A program made the position numbers and the translations under genes. From positions 1 to 64,000 of the forward strand of contig CAWAYH010000008.1 in the NCBI GenBank assembly GCA_963786195.1: a DNA stretch of 64,000 nt, read 5' to 3'. Shown one piece after another: positions 18,156-28,926 of the stretch. The notes beneath the pieces are model-generated. The model was not told the origin of the DNA, searched no databases, and was given only the letters and a program-made list of their open reading frames with translations. How positions within the stretch are numbered: the first letter of the stretch is position 1; each line of letters starts with the position of its first letter. This stretch comes from CAWAYH01 sp963786195. GTDB lineage: Bacteria; Acidobacteriota; Vicinamibacteria; Vicinamibacterales; 2-12-FULL-66-21.

Positions 18156-19718
18156 ATGAAGTCACTCCTTGTGTGCGCGGCCGTGTTCGTGACATCGGCC
18201 TCGACGGCGATACTCGGGCAATTGATCGACAAGAACAAAGCGCCCAACACGTCGGACGAGGGCATCTCGCGACCGCTGATTGGTGCGTACCCCAGCCAGA
18301 TCGGCGACGGCCGTTCAGGTGACGACCCGAATGCCTCCGAACACGTGATCGCCTACGATCCGTTCCGAGCCATTCGGCGTGGACGGCAGCTCTTCCAGCG
18401 CAAGTTCACGCGGCTCGAGGGGTTGGGCCCGACGCAGGGAGACGGGTTCGGCAACATCGATGTGGAGCTCGCCATTGGGGCGGGTTTCGGCGACAGCTGC
18501 GCGACCTGCCACGGTCGGCCCCGCGGCTCGGCAGGGTTCGGTGGCGACGTTGTCACACGCCCGGACAGCCGCGATGCGCCGCACTTGTTCGGCCTCGGCC
18601 TCAAGGAGATGCTGGCCGACGAGATTACGGCCGACCTTCGCAGCATTCGCGCGACCGCGGCCAGGCTGGCCGCGCGCGCGCGCCGACCGGTCACGCGACG
18701 ACTGATCAGCAAGGGCATCAGCTACGGCACGATTCGAGCCCTGCCCGACGGGACTGTCGACACGTCAGACGTGGAGGGCGTCGACGGTGACCTGCGTGTC
18801 CGTCCGTTCTTCCACCACGGCGGCACGATCTCGATTCGTGAGTTCATCGTCGGCGCGCTCAAGGCGGAGATGGGGCTTGCCATGGCTCACGATCCCGATC
18901 TGACCGCCGCGCAATCCGGGCCCGTGAAGACCGCCGGCGGCATGGTGCTCAACGGCCTGACAGATACAGTCGAGAAGCCGCCAGCTGATGAAGGCGACAT
19001 CGGGACTGTCGAGCAGCGCACCGCGCTCGTCGACTTCCTCGAATTCTATCTGTTGAACTACTTCAAAGCGGGGACAGGTGAGCAGACGCCTGCCGTCAAG
19101 CATGGTCGAGAGGTCTTCGAGGAGACTGGGTGTGCGACGTGTCATGTTCCACAGCTGCGCATTCAGCGCGACCGACGGGTGGCCGACGTGGACACGGTGT
19201 TCGACCCCGACAATGGCAACTTCAACCGCCTCTATGCCACCGCGCAGTTGCTGCTCGCGAACCCATCGTCAGTGGGTCAGGAGGGCGTCGCGAAGGTGCC
19301 CTCAGCTCAGCCATTCGTCGTGGACAACATCTATAGCGACTTCAAGCGCCACGATCTCGGACCCGGTTTCCACGAACGCAGCTACGATGGCACGATGCGC
19401 ACGCACTTCCTCACGAGTGCTCTGTGGGGAGTGGGAGGCTCGTCGCCGTACGGCCACGACGGACGCAGCATCAACCTGACAGAAGTCATCCTGCGCCATG
19501 GCGGAGAAGCGCAGGGGGCGCGTGACGGGTTTGCGGCGCTTTCCGCGCGGAATCGCGAAGCCGTGATCGCCTTCCTGAACTCGCTGATTCTGTTCCCGCC
19601 CGACGACACGGCGTCGAATCTGGATCCCGGCGATCGCTCGGTCCCGGGCTTCCCGCAGTTCCGGCACGGGAGCATCAGGCTGACGAGCTTGTTCAACCGA
19701 CCGGCGATCGTTGAGTAG
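18156..19718 (+). CDS. Di-haem c-type cytochrome, DUF1111 (thiol oxidoreductase-like/peroxidase-like)
   Basis: 520 residues with a signal peptide (MKSLLVCAAVFVTSASTAIL) and two haem c sites: Cys115-Cys118-His119 (SCATCHGRP) and Cys326-Cys329-His330 (GCATCHVPQ). Other family features are SALWGVGGSSPYGHDGRS and ILRHGGEAQGARDGF near the C-terminus. Members are periplasmic and resemble cytochrome c peroxidases; their substrate is not settled. The gene is complete and is followed 94 bp later by the ECF sigma gene; no terminator is evident between them. Confidence 0.85.
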   Translation: MKSLLVCAAVFVTSASTAILGQLIDKNKAPNTSDEGISRPLIGAYPSQIGDGRSGDDPNASEHVIAYDPFRAIRRGRQLFQRKFTRLEGLGPTQGDGFGNIDVELAIGAGFGDSCATCHGRPRGSAGFGGDVVTRPDSRDAPHLFGLGLKEMLADEITADLRSIRATAARLAARARRPVTRRLISKGISYGTIRALPDGTVDTSDVEGVDGDLRVRPFFHHGGTISIREFIVGALKAEMGLAMAHDPDLTAAQSGPVKTAGGMVLNGLTDTVEKPPADEGDIGTVEQRTALVDFLEFYLLNYFKAGTGEQTPAVKHGREVFEETGCATCHVPQLRIQRDRRVADVDTVFDPDNGNFNRLYATAQLLLANPSSVGQEGVAKVPSAQPFVVDNIYSDFKRHDLGPGFHERSYDGTMRTHFLTSALWGVGGSSPYGHDGRSINLTEVILRHGGEAQGARDGFAALSARNREAVIAFLNSLILFPPDDTASNLDPGDRSVPGFPQFRHGSIRLTSLFNRPAIVE

Positions 19719-19812
19719 TCTCGGAGGCGCAGACTGGTACGAAGGGGCGGAGCACTTGATCCGTGTCGAGGGCGGCGAGGGTTGATAGAATCCGGTCGTT
19801 CCCGCACCCCGG

Positions 19813-20391
19813 ATGGGACACCGGACCGACGGCCCTCGTTCGATTACCGCAGCCGGCCTCGCCCGCCTTCTCACGAGGCTGCACCCCGATGCCGACGAGG
19901 CGGGCCTGGAGTACGAACGGCTGCGGCGCGCGCTCGTCAGGTTCTTTGACTGGCGGGGAGCGATGGCACCTGAAGACTGCGCCGACGAGGCGATCGATCG
20001 GCTCGCGCGAAAGCTCGAAGAGACAGTCGTGGACGATGTACGCGGCTACGCGCATGGGATTGCGCGCCTTGTCCTCCTGGAGCGACGCCGCGCGCCGGTG
20101 TTCTCGTCGATCGACGAGCACTCTGCCGTGACGCGCGCGTCCGTGGCTCCTCTGAGCAATGAGGACAATCTGGTGCACGACTGTTTCGACCGCTGCCTCG
20201 CCGCGCTCCCTGAGGATGGACGGTCGCTGGTCCTCCGCTACTACGAGGGCGAGGGACTCGCGAAGGTCGTCCGTCGGCGGCAACTCGCCGCGACGCTCGG
20301 CCTGTCGGAGAACGCCCTCCGCAGCCGTATCCAGCGCGTGCGGGATCGGCTCGAACGATGCCTCGAGGCGTGCGTGTCGCGCAGGAAGTGA
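19813..20391 (+). CDS. ECF-like RNA polymerase sigma factor
   Basis: 192 residues with a sigma2-like helical region (YERLRRALVRFFDWRG..PEDCADEAIDRLA, with LERRR at the end) and a sigma4 helix-turn-helix (LAATLGLSENALRSRIQRVRDRLERCL). The linker contains CLAALPEDGRSLVLRYYEGEG, typical of the region before sigma4. The next two genes follow at 11 and 14 bp, encoding a membrane-anchored anti-sigma-like protein and an exported TPR-CHAT protein, so the sigma factor probably drives this operon on an envelope signal. That regulatory role is inferred from gene order. Confidence 0.75.
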   Translation: MGHRTDGPRSITAAGLARLLTRLHPDADEAGLEYERLRRALVRFFDWRGAMAPEDCADEAIDRLARKLEETVVDDVRGYAHGIARLVLLERRRAPVFSSIDEHSAVTRASVAPLSNEDNLVHDCFDRCLAALPEDGRSLVLRYYEGEGLAKVVRRRQLAATLGLSENALRSRIQRVRDRLERCLEACVSRRK

Positions 20392-20402
20392 ACGCTTCCC
20401 TG

Positions 20403-21223
20403 ATGAGCCCCGAACTCGAATCGGCGCGGGCGCGACGGTACCTGCTGGGCAGCAGGGTACCGAAGAGGAGCGGGCCGCCCTCGAGCTGGAGTACTTCCAC
20501 AGCGACGCGGCAGTCGACCGCGTAGCGGCGGCGGAAGACGATCTCATCGAGGACTACCTCTCCGGCCGCCTCGACCCTGCTGAACGGGGCCTCTTCGAGC
20601 GCGAGTACCTTGTGAGTCCTCGTCATCGCCAGCGCGTCGAGACCATCCGCCAGCTGCGGGCGTCCGCGTCGCGAACCGTGGACGGCCAGAGAACGGTCCG
20701 CTCGCGCCAGTGGCTGGCGCTGGCCGCGACGCTTGTCCTCGTCACGGCTGGGTCGCTGTGGCTCTTCATTTCGTCACCGAGTGTTGTGGAACAGAGCCCA
20801 CCAACCGTCTCCACGGCGCCAGGATCGCCGACGCCTAGCGTCCCGGGTCAGCCTTCGACGTCGCCTCCGGCTGCTTCACGAGTGTTCGCAGTGTCCATTT
20901 CACCAGTCGGCGTGAGAAGCGCTGCTGACGCCGCAACCGTGATCCTGCCTGCGAACACCGATATCGTGGCCATGAATCTCGAAGGCGAACCCGAGAGCCG
21001 CAGTTTTGCCGGTGGGCGCGCCTCGATCCGAACCGTGGACAAGAACGAGATCTGGCGCGGTACGACGACGGCGGCTGGGACACCGGCTGGCGCGATCGCG
21101 CGCATCGAGGTGCCGGCGACGCGGCTGCCTCCGGACGACTACGTCATCACGTTGTTCGGCACTGACGATGGAGGTCACGAGCGGGAGCGAGCGCGGTACT
21201 TTCTGCGCGTGCGAGCGCGCTGA
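20403..21223 (+). CDS. Anti-sigma-like single-pass membrane protein (frame break near 20450)
   Basis: Starts at ATG 20403 (SPELESARARRYLLG) and, after a one-base loss near 20450, continues as GTEEERAALELEYF. The N-terminal part is helical with two related motifs (ERAALELEYF / ERGLFEREYLVSPRHR) of the type seen in cytoplasmic anti-sigma segments next to CHAT genes. One membrane helix follows (QWLALAATLVLVTAGSLWLF), then a Pro/Ser/Thr-rich linker and an extracytoplasmic beta-rich domain. No zinc-finger cysteines were seen, so it is not a classical ZAS factor. It lies between the sigma and TPR-CHAT genes. Confidence 0.6.
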
Positions 21224-21237
21224 AGCGGAAGGTGGCT

Positions 21238-24200
21238 ATGCAGATCTTCTTGCGCGCCGGGATCGTTCTGGCCGTCGGTTTCTGCTGCACGTCTGTCGAA
21301 GCGGCGGGTCAACAAGCCGACGCGCAAACGCTCACGCCGGGCGCGCCGATTGCGCGTGGGCCCTCGGGCCGGCAGCCGCACTCTTATGAAATCACCCTCG
21401 ACGCCGGGCAGTTCACGATCGTCACCGTCAAGCAGAAACACGGGCCACCGAGCGTGAGCATTCATGACCATTCCGGGAGCAAGATCGTCGAGCTGTACGT
21501 CGAAAAGGCTGCGATCTTCGCAGAAGCGACGGGCCGATACCTCGTCCAGGTTCTTGCCGCTGCCGGGGACTACGAGATCCGGGTCGAGCCGCCGCGATTG
21601 GCGGGGGCACAGGACAAAGCTCGCGCAGCCGCGGAACGAGCGCTCAGCGAAGGACGGCGGCTGGCCTTGCAGGCCGACGCAGCATCGCTCCAGAAGGCGC
21701 TCGAGAACTTCAAGGTGGCGCGCGCGCTGTTTCGAGACGCTGACTACCCTTCTGGTGAAGGCCTCTCTGTCGCGTGGATGGGTGACGTTCTGCAACTCCA
21801 GAATCAGGTGCAGCCCGCACGCGATCATTTCAATGTGGCTCTCGCGCTCGCGCGCGCGATCGACGATCGGCGGCTCGAGGCCGAGACGCTGCTGTCTCTT
21901 GGTAGTTCCTATCCCAACGTGGTGGATCAGCCACGAGCCTTGGAATACTTCGAGCAGGCGCTCAGATTGTTCGAAGCCGCGGACAATTGGCGTGGACAGG
22001 CGGTCGCGCTCACCTGCATGCAAAGTGCGTGGATCGACCTGCGAGAGTACCAGAAAGCCCTGGAATACGGCGGCCGGGCTCTGGCGTTGGCGAACGCCGT
22101 TGACGACCGCGCGCAGGCCGCCAGGATCTACAACTACCTCGGCATCACCTCCCAGAATCTGGGCGATCTCTTACGAGCGCTGGAGTTTCACCATCAGGCG
22201 ATCCCGCTCAGCCGGGCCGGCGGTGCGCTCCGGCTCGAATACATGGCCATCAACAATATAGGGATCGTCTACAAGCAGCTGGGCGACTATCGGCGAGCGT
22301 TACAGGCCTATGACGAGTCGCTCGTGCTGGTTCGAAAGCTGGGCAGGGCGGGCGACGAAGCCCAGGCCCTGAACAACATCGGCAATATCCACAGGGTCGA
22401 GGGTCACAACGAGACGGCACTCGGGTACTACAAGCAGGCACTCCAGACGTCTCGCCGCCTCGACATCCCCTGGCTCGAGGCGACCGCGCTCAACAACATG
22501 GGCGTTGCCTTCGCTCAGATGGGGAAGTACCAGACGGCCCTGGAGTATCACGAGCAGTCGCGCGCGATCAGAAAGGCCATCGGCGACCGTCGTGCAGAGT
22601 CGTCATCATTGAATAACGCTGGCGTCGCCTGGCACAAGCTGGGTGACATGGACAAGGCCCTCGCATGCTTGCGTGAGTCCCTGGAGATTCGCCGGCAGAT
22701 CAACGACCCGATCGGCCAGACGGACACGCTGATGAACATCGCCTTCGTCGAACGCGATCGCGGCAAGCCTGCCGAAGCGCGAATGACCATCGAAGCAGCG
22801 CTCGAGCACGTCGAAGCGCTGCGCGCCACGATCTCCGACGCCGGCCTGCGCGCATCCTATGTCGCGCGCGTGCAGGACACGTACGCGTCGTACGTGGACG
22901 TGTTGATGCGGCTGCACGAGGAGTCGCCGGGCGCCGGGTACGACGCCGCCGCGTTGCAGGCCGCGGAGCGCACGCGCGCTCGCGTTTTGCTGGAATCGCT
23001 CGTCGAGGCGCGCGCGGACATCCGACAGGGCATGGATACCGCTTTCCTCGACCGTGAGCGTTCGTTGCAACGAAAGCTCGACGCAGCCTCGGAGCGGTTG
23101 TCGCGAGGGCTCAGCGGCAAGGCGACGGCGATCGAGGTCGCCGCCGCCCGCAACGAGCTCGAAGCGCTCACCGCCGAATACCAGCAGGTCCAGGCGGATA
23201 TTCGCACGTCCAGCCCGCGCTACGCGGCGCTGACTCAACCCGACCCGCTCACCGCCCGGCAGATCCAGCAGGACGTGCTCGACGGCGACACGGTGCTGCT
23301 GGAGTTCGCGCTGGGCGACAAACGCAGCTGGTTGTGGGCTGTGACGCCTCAGACAATCGCCAGCATGGAGTTGCCGTCGCGACGAGAGATCGAATCGGCT
23401 GCGCGCTCCTGGTACGACGGGCTGATCGCGCGACAGCCGCGTCAGGGCGAAGCTCCGACCGACTACATCAGACGGGTCGCAGCCGCCGATCGGCGCCTTC
23501 GCGTTCAGGCCGCGGCGGTCAGTCAGATGCTGTTCGGCGGCATCGCCGAGCAGTTGCAGGGACCCTGGCGAGGCAAGCGACTGGTGATCGTCCCCGCCGG
23601 CGCACTCGAATACCTGCCGTTTGCGGCGTTGCCGTTGCCGCGAGTGGGTGATCGACGGCGAGGCGATCAGGGAGCCATTCCTCTGATTGCGCGGCACGAG
23701 ATCGTCGAAGCACCGTCGGCATCCGTGCTGGCGACACTCCGGCGAGAAACCGCCGGCCGTGAGCCGGCGCGGCGGTCCGTCGCGGTGCTGGCCGATCCTG
23801 TGTTCGATTCTGAAGATCCGCGGGTCGCCCGATCCAGGCGCCCCGTGAACGGCCGGTCCGCCACACGCGCGATGGTGTCTTCGGACACGGCGGCGGAGAT
23901 GCCCTATCTGGCGTCGCGCGCCGTGCAGCGCCTGGACGCCGTCGACGGACGCGCGGGCCTGGCCCGGCTGCCGTTCTCGCGCGACGAGGCGAATGCCATC
24001 GGGCTGCTCGCAGGACGCGACCGGACGCTCCGCGCGACCGACTTCCAGGCCAGTCGAGCCGCCGTGCTCGGGTCCGCGCTCGAGAACTACCGGATCGTAC
24101 ACTTCGCCACGCATGGGCTGATCGATGCCGAGCGTCCCGAGCTGTCCGGGCTGATCCTCTCGCTGGTCGACGATCGAGGAAGGCCCCAGGACGGCCTGCT

Positions 24201-24537
24201 GCGGTTGCATGACATCTTCAGCATGCGGCTCAACGCGGACCTCGTCGTGCTGAGCGCGTGCCAGACGGCGCTGGGCAAAGAGATCAAGGGTGAGGGTCTC
24301 GTGGGGTTGACGCGCGGGTTCATGTACGCCGGAGCCCCGCGGGTCGTGGCCAGTCTGTGGCAGGTCAGCGACGTGGCGACCGCCGAGCTGATGAAGAAAT
24401 TCTACACAGGCATGCTGAAGCGACGACTGCCCGCCGCGGCCGCGCTGCGCGCCGCACAGCTGGAGCTGGCCCGAGACCCGCGCTGGAGATCCCCATACTT
24501 CTGGGCGGCGTTCGTTCTGCAGGGCGACTGGAAGTAG
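21238..24537 (+). CDS. Exported TPR-CHAT (caspase-like peptidase fold) protein
   Basis: Intact, about 1,099 residues. It has a cleavable-looking signal peptide (LRAGIVLAVGFCCTSVEA), a short beta-rich region, about ten tetratricopeptide repeats (roughly residues 150-530), a helical linker, and a C-terminal CHAT domain. The catalytic dyad is visible as His959 in VHFATHGLID and Cys1008 in VVLSACQTALG; RGFMYAGAPRVVASLW and SPYFWAAFVLQGDWK complete the fold. CHAT domains are clan-CD cysteine peptidases related to separase and caspases. ATG 21238 is preceded by GGAAGG at 6 nt; GTG 21232 is an alternative. The signal peptide places a normally cytoplasmic-type effector outside the inner membrane. Confidence 0.85.
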   Translation: MQIFLRAGIVLAVGFCCTSVEAAGQQADAQTLTPGAPIARGPSGRQPHSYEITLDAGQFTIVTVKQKHGPPSVSIHDHSGSKIVELYVEKAAIFAEATGRYLVQVLAAAGDYEIRVEPPRLAGAQDKARAAAERALSEGRRLALQADAASLQKALENFKVARALFRDADYPSGEGLSVAWMGDVLQLQNQVQPARDHFNVALALARAIDDRRLEAETLLSLGSSYPNVVDQPRALEYFEQALRLFEAADNWRGQAVALTCMQSAWIDLREYQKALEYGGRALALANAVDDRAQAARIYNYLGITSQNLGDLLRALEFHHQAIPLSRAGGALRLEYMAINNIGIVYKQLGDYRRALQAYDESLVLVRKLGRAGDEAQALNNIGNIHRVEGHNETALGYYKQALQTSRRLDIPWLEATALNNMGVAFAQMGKYQTALEYHEQSRAIRKAIGDRRAESSSLNNAGVAWHKLGDMDKALACLRESLEIRRQINDPIGQTDTLMNIAFVERDRGKPAEARMTIEAALEHVEALRATISDAGLRASYVARVQDTYASYVDVLMRLHEESPGAGYDAAALQAAERTRARVLLESLVEARADIRQGMDTAFLDRERSLQRKLDAASERLSRGLSGKATAIEVAAARNELEALTAEYQQVQADIRTSSPRYAALTQPDPLTARQIQQDVLDGDTVLLEFALGDKRSWLWAVTPQTIASMELPSRREIESAARSWYDGLIARQPRQGEAPTDYIRRVAAADRRLRVQAAAVSQMLFGGIAEQLQGPWRGKRLVIVPAGALEYLPFAALPLPRVGDRRRGDQGAIPLIARHEIVEAPSASVLATLRRETAGREPARRSVAVLADPVFDSEDPRVARSRRPVNGRSATRAMVSSDTAAEMPYLASRAVQRLDAVDGRAGLARLPFSRDEANAIGLLAGRDRTLRATDFQASRAAVLGSALENYRIVHFATHGLIDAERPELSGLILSLVDDRGRPQDGLLRLHDIFSMRLNADLVVLSACQTALGKEIKGEGLVGLTRGFMYAGAPRVVASLWQVSDVATAELMKKFYTGMLKRRLPAAAALRAAQLELARDPRWRSPYFWAAFVLQGDWK

Positions 24538-24620
24538 CGCCCATGGCCACGCGTCGCCGGGCAGCACACGTGCGCCGATGAGTCCGCCGAGCCGTGTGAC
24601 AGACAGCCACGACAGACCGC

Positions 24621-24626
24621 TATAAG
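24621..24626 (+). promoter_or_regulatory. Possible -10 element before the cNMP/TrxR-like gene
   Basis: TATAAG at 24621-24626 lies 60 bp before the ATG at 24686 in the 148-bp gap after the TPR-CHAT gene. A GTGACA sequence at 24596-24601 is a weak -35 candidate with 19-bp spacing. Only the -10 match is good. Confidence 0.3.
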
Positions 24627-24685
24627 ATGGTGGGATTCGCCCGCGAACGCGGCCGAGCTGCTGGATCGCTCGAAAGGGAGCCACC

Positions 24686-26363
24686 ATGGCCGACACAATT
24701 GCCGACTCGCCTCCCAAGCTGCCGCCGCTCGATCAGATGTTTCCGCGGCTGACGCTTGCGCAGATTGCGCGCATCGCGCCGCACGGGCGCACGCGCCAGG
24801 TCGAGCGCGGCGAGGTGCTCTTCGAACCGGGGGATTACCCCGTACCGTTCTTCGTGGTCACGCACGGCCTGATCGATATCGTGCGGCCGACCGGCACCAC
24901 GGAAACGCTCATCGCGATCCAGGGCCCCGGCCAGTTCACCGGCGAGGTCAACATGCTAACGGGCCGGCGCCCGCTGGTGCGCGCGAAGGTCACCGAGGCC
25001 GGCGAGGTGCTCGAGCTGGATCGCGACACCATGCTCGCGCTGGTGCAGACCGACTCCGAGCTGAGCGAGATCCTGATGCGCGCGTTCATCCTTCGACGGG
25101 TGGAGCTGATCGCGCAGGGGCTGGGAGACGTCGTGCTCGTGGGCTCGAGCCATTGTTCGGGCACGCTGCGCATCAAGGAATTCCTGACGCGCAACGGCCA
25201 CCCGTACACGTACATCGATCTCGACCAGGATGACGCCGTTCAACAGCTGCTCGATCAGTTCTCCGTCGGCATCGAGGATGTGCCGGTGATGATCTGTCGC
25301 GGGCAAACGGTGCTGCGGAATCCGACGAATGAGCAGATTGCGGACTGCCTCGGCTTCAACGAGGCGATTGACTCCACGCACATCCGCGACGTCGTGATCG
25401 TTGGCGCCGGCCCCGCAGGTCTCGCCGCGGCCGTGTACGGCGCGTCGGAAGGCCTCGACGTGCTCGTCGTGGAGGCCAATGCGCCCGGAGGTCAGGCCGG
25501 CTCGAGCTCGCGGATCGAGAACTACCTGGGATTCCCGACTGGCATATCCGGTCAGGATCTCGCCGGACGCGCGTTCACGCAGGCGCAGAAGTTCGGAGCG
25601 CAGGTGATGATCGCAAAGGGCGCGACCGAGCTCACGTGCGCGCGCAGGCCCTATGGCGTCGACATCGCGGACGGACACCCCGTGGCGGCACGTACGGTCA
25701 TCATCGCGACCGGCGCCGAGTACCGGAAGCTGCCGCTCGACAACCTGGCGCAGTTCGTAGGGGCCGGCGTGTACTACGGCGCCACGTTCGTCGAGTCACA
25801 GGTGTGCAAGGGAGAAGAGGTGATCGTCGTCGGCGGAGGCAACTCCGCCGGTCAGGCCGCCGTGTTCCTGGCGCAGACCGCAAAGTGCGTGCACATGCTC
25901 GTGCGGGCGGACGGACTGGCCGACACCATGTCGCGCTACCTGATTCGGCGCATCGAGACGAGCCCGGCCATCGAACTGCGAACACAGACGGAGATCATCG
26001 CGCTCGAAGGCGGCACGCATCTCGAGCGTGTGCGCTGGAGGGACAACCGAACCGGCGCGATCGAGACGCGCGACATCGCGTCACCTGTTCATCATGGCCG
26101 GCGCGGTTCCCAATACGGCCTGGCTCAATGGGTGCGTCGCGCTCGACGCCAAGGGGTTCATCAAGACCGGGCCGGACCTCTCGGCGGAAGAGCTGTCCGC
26201 CCGGAATTGGCCGCTGGCCAGGCCGCCACACCTGCTCGAAACGAGCCTCCCGGGCGTATTTGCCGTCGGCGACGTCCGGGGAGGCAACCTCAAGCGTGTG
26301 GCCCCGGCCGTCGGCGAGGGGTCCATCGCCGTGTCGTTCGTGCACCAGGCCCTGCACGAGTAG
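24686..26363 (+). CDS. Cyclic-nucleotide-binding / glutaredoxin-like / thioredoxin-reductase-like fusion (frame break near 26083)
   Basis: About 558 residues in three parts. Residues about 20-140 are a CRP-type cNMP-binding domain (ERGEVLFEPGDYPVPFFVV; GPGQFTGEVNMLTGRRP). Residues about 150-230 are a glutaredoxin-like fold in which the CxxC is reduced to Cys157-S-G-T160. From residue 236 there is a TrxB-like FAD/NAD(P) oxidoreductase (VIVGAGPAGLAAA; VIVVGGGNSAGQAAVFLA; TSLPGVFAVGDVRGG). At the usual CATC position it reads GVYYGATF, so the redox disulfide is absent. RDIAS and HLFIMAGAVPN are in different frames; one indel near 26083 is inferred. Uncorrected, the frame runs on into the next permease gene. 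Confidence 0.8.
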
Positions 26364-26422
26364 GTTTCGCGTCCATCGGGCCGCCGCAACCGTTCGGCGG
26401 CCCATTCCGTCCAAAGCACACA

Positions 26423-28924
26423 ATGACTCAGCTCATTACGGATATTCGACTGGCCTTTCGCGGACTTCGCCGCAGCCCGCTTTTCGCCATTGTGGCCATC
26501 CTCTCGCTCGCGCTGGGCATCGGCGCCAATACCGCGATTTTCACGCTCATCGACCAGATCCTGCTGCGCAAGCTGCCGGTGAGCGCGCCCGATCAGCTGG
26601 TCATGCTCTATCAGTCCGGGTCGCACAACGGCAGCAACATGGGATCGCGCATGCACTCGTATCCCATGTATCAGGACTTTCAGCAGAAGGGCGAGCCGCT
26701 ATCCGAAGTCCTGTGCCGGCGGCTCGTGTCCGCATCCGTCAGCGTGGACAACCAGACCGAGCGCGTGGAGGCCGAAATGGTCTCCGGCAACTACTTCACG
26801 ATGCTCGGCGTGAAGCCGGCCGTCGGTCGCGTGTTCAACTCGAAGGAAGACGACCAGGTGTACCAGGGGCATCCGGTCGTCGTGCTGAGCTACGACTACT
26901 GGGTCAGCCGCTTCGCCCGCGATCCCGGCGTCATCGGCAAGAAGATCCTCGTCAACAACTCGCCGATGACGATCGTCGGCGTCTCGGCCGCGGGATTCGT
27001 CGGGATCGATCCGGCGCAGGCGCCGCAGATTCGCGTCCCGGTGCAGATGAAGCCGGTGATGGTGCCCGACTGGGAGTGGGTCCACCTGGACGACCGGCGC
27101 ACCCGCTGGGTCCAGGTGTTCGGGCGACTGAAGCCCGGCTACACGGTCAAGTCGGCGCAGGCCCCGATGCAGGGTCTCTTCACGCAGATCCGCACGTACG
27201 AGATGACGCTGCCCGCAGCCAAGGACTGGTCGCAGTACTCGCGCGATCAGTTCATGAAAGGAAAGCTGAACGTCGTCGGCGCGGCGATGGGGTACTCGGG
27301 AATTCGAAACAACTTCTCGACGGCGCTCATCGTGCTGATGTGCATGGTGGGCCTGGTGCTGTTGATCGCGTGCGCCAACGTCGCCAATCTGCTGATCGCC
27401 AGGGGCTTCATGCGGCAGAGGGAAATCGCGGTGCGTCTGTCCCTGGGATCGTCGCGCATGCAGCTGATTCGACAGCTGCTGGTCGAAAGCCTCGTGCTGT
27501 CGTTTGCAGGCGGTCTCGCCGGTGTGTCTCTGTCCGTCATCCTGACGCGCGGCCTCCTCGCGCTCGTACCGACCGAGGGTCAGCCGCTTCTGATCAACGC
27601 CGAGCCCGACACGCGGATCCTCGCGTTCACAATGGCCCTGACGTTCCTGACCGGCATCGTCTTCGGATTGCTCCCGGCTCTACGCGCGAGCCGACCGGAT
27701 CCCTGGATAACCTTGAAGGACACGGTCGGATCGATTGCAGGGACCGGCGGGTCGCTGTTCCTGCGCAAGGGACTCGTGACCGCGCAGGTCGCCCTGAGCT
27801 TTCTCCTGCTGTTTGGCGCGGGGCTCTTCGTGCGGAGCCTGCAGAACCTGAAGACAACCGATACGGGCTTCGCGCTCGACAACCTCGTGACCTTCCAGCT
27901 GTCGCCGGACCTGAGCGGATACGACGACGAGCGGACGGTGCTGTTCTATCGGCAGCTGCTCGACCGCCTGCGCTCGGCGCCGGGGGTGAAGTCTGCCGGC
28001 ATCGCCTCCGTGTCGCTTCTGAGCGGATCGGAATGGGACAGCTCCATGGCCGTCGAAGGTCACGCTTCGCCGACGGCGAGGATCAGCAGGCCTTCATGAA
28101 CGCGCTCTCGCCAGGCTACTTCGAGACGATGCAGATCAGGTTTCTCGAGGGGCGGGACTTCAAACCGATGGACGTCAAGCGGGAGAGTACCGTCGCGATC
28201 GTCAACCGGCGCTTCGCGGAGCATTTCTTCAAGGGCCAGAGCGCGGTCGGCAAACGTGTCGGATGGGGCGGCGGTCCCAACTCGAAGCTGACGATCGAGA
28301 TCATCGGCGTCGTGGAGAACACGCTTGTACGAGGGACCCCGCGAAGGCATCCGGCGCCAGGTGTTCGTCCCGAACTGGGGACGCGGCGGCGTCGCGTTCT
28401 ACGTGCGCACGCAGACGTCGTCTTCGTCCGCGTACGGCTTGATCCGCAACGAAGTGAAGCAGCTGGACTCGGCGATGCCCGTCTACGCGCTGAAGACGCT
28501 GCAGGCGCAGCTCGACGAAACGCTCCTGACCGATCGCCTGATTGCGCTGCTGTCGGCCGGATTCGGTTTCCTGGCGACGCTGCTCGCGTCCATCGGCCTG
28601 TACGGGGTCATGGCGTTCGTCGTCGCGCGCCGCAAGAAGGAGCTCGGCATCCGGCTCGCGCTCGGCGCGCAGCCCGGGAGCGTCATCTGGATGGTGATGC
28701 GGGAAGTGCTCATCCTGCTGGCAATCGGGCTGGGCGTCGGCATCCCTGCCGCGATGGCGCTGGGGCGCTTCGTCTCGGGACAGCTGTATGGCATCCTGCC
28801 GAACGACCCGTGGATCGCGGGCTGGACGGTCGTCCTGCTGTCGATCGTCTCGGCGGCGGCTGGCCTGATCCCGGCCCATCGAGCCAGCCGCATCGATCCG
28901 ATCCTGGCGCTGCGGTACGAGTGA
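26423..28924 (+). CDS. ADOP-type MacB/FtsX-like permease (frame breaks near 28070 and 28325)
   Basis: About 830 residues, same architecture as the permease at 10447: an N-terminal membrane helix (LFAIVAILSLALGIGANTAI), a periplasmic domain, an FtsX block (LIACANVANLLIARGFMRQREIAVRL), a second periplasmic domain and a second FtsX block ending HRASRIDPILALRYE. The first 1.6 kb are in one frame; the short piece DQQAFMNALSPGYFETMQI is in a second; EGPREGIRRQVFVPNWGRGG to the end is in a third. Homology is continuous, so two single-base errors are the simplest explanation. A hairpin and heptad array follow the stop. Confidence 0.8.
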
Positions 28925-28926
28925 CA

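Noticed and set aside
24686..28099. A giant cNMP/TrxR/permease fusion of about 1,137 residues
   Set aside because: The end of the TrxR domain and its stop at 26363 are in another frame, and the permease has a standard N-terminus at 26423; the open frame is an accident of the break near 26083.
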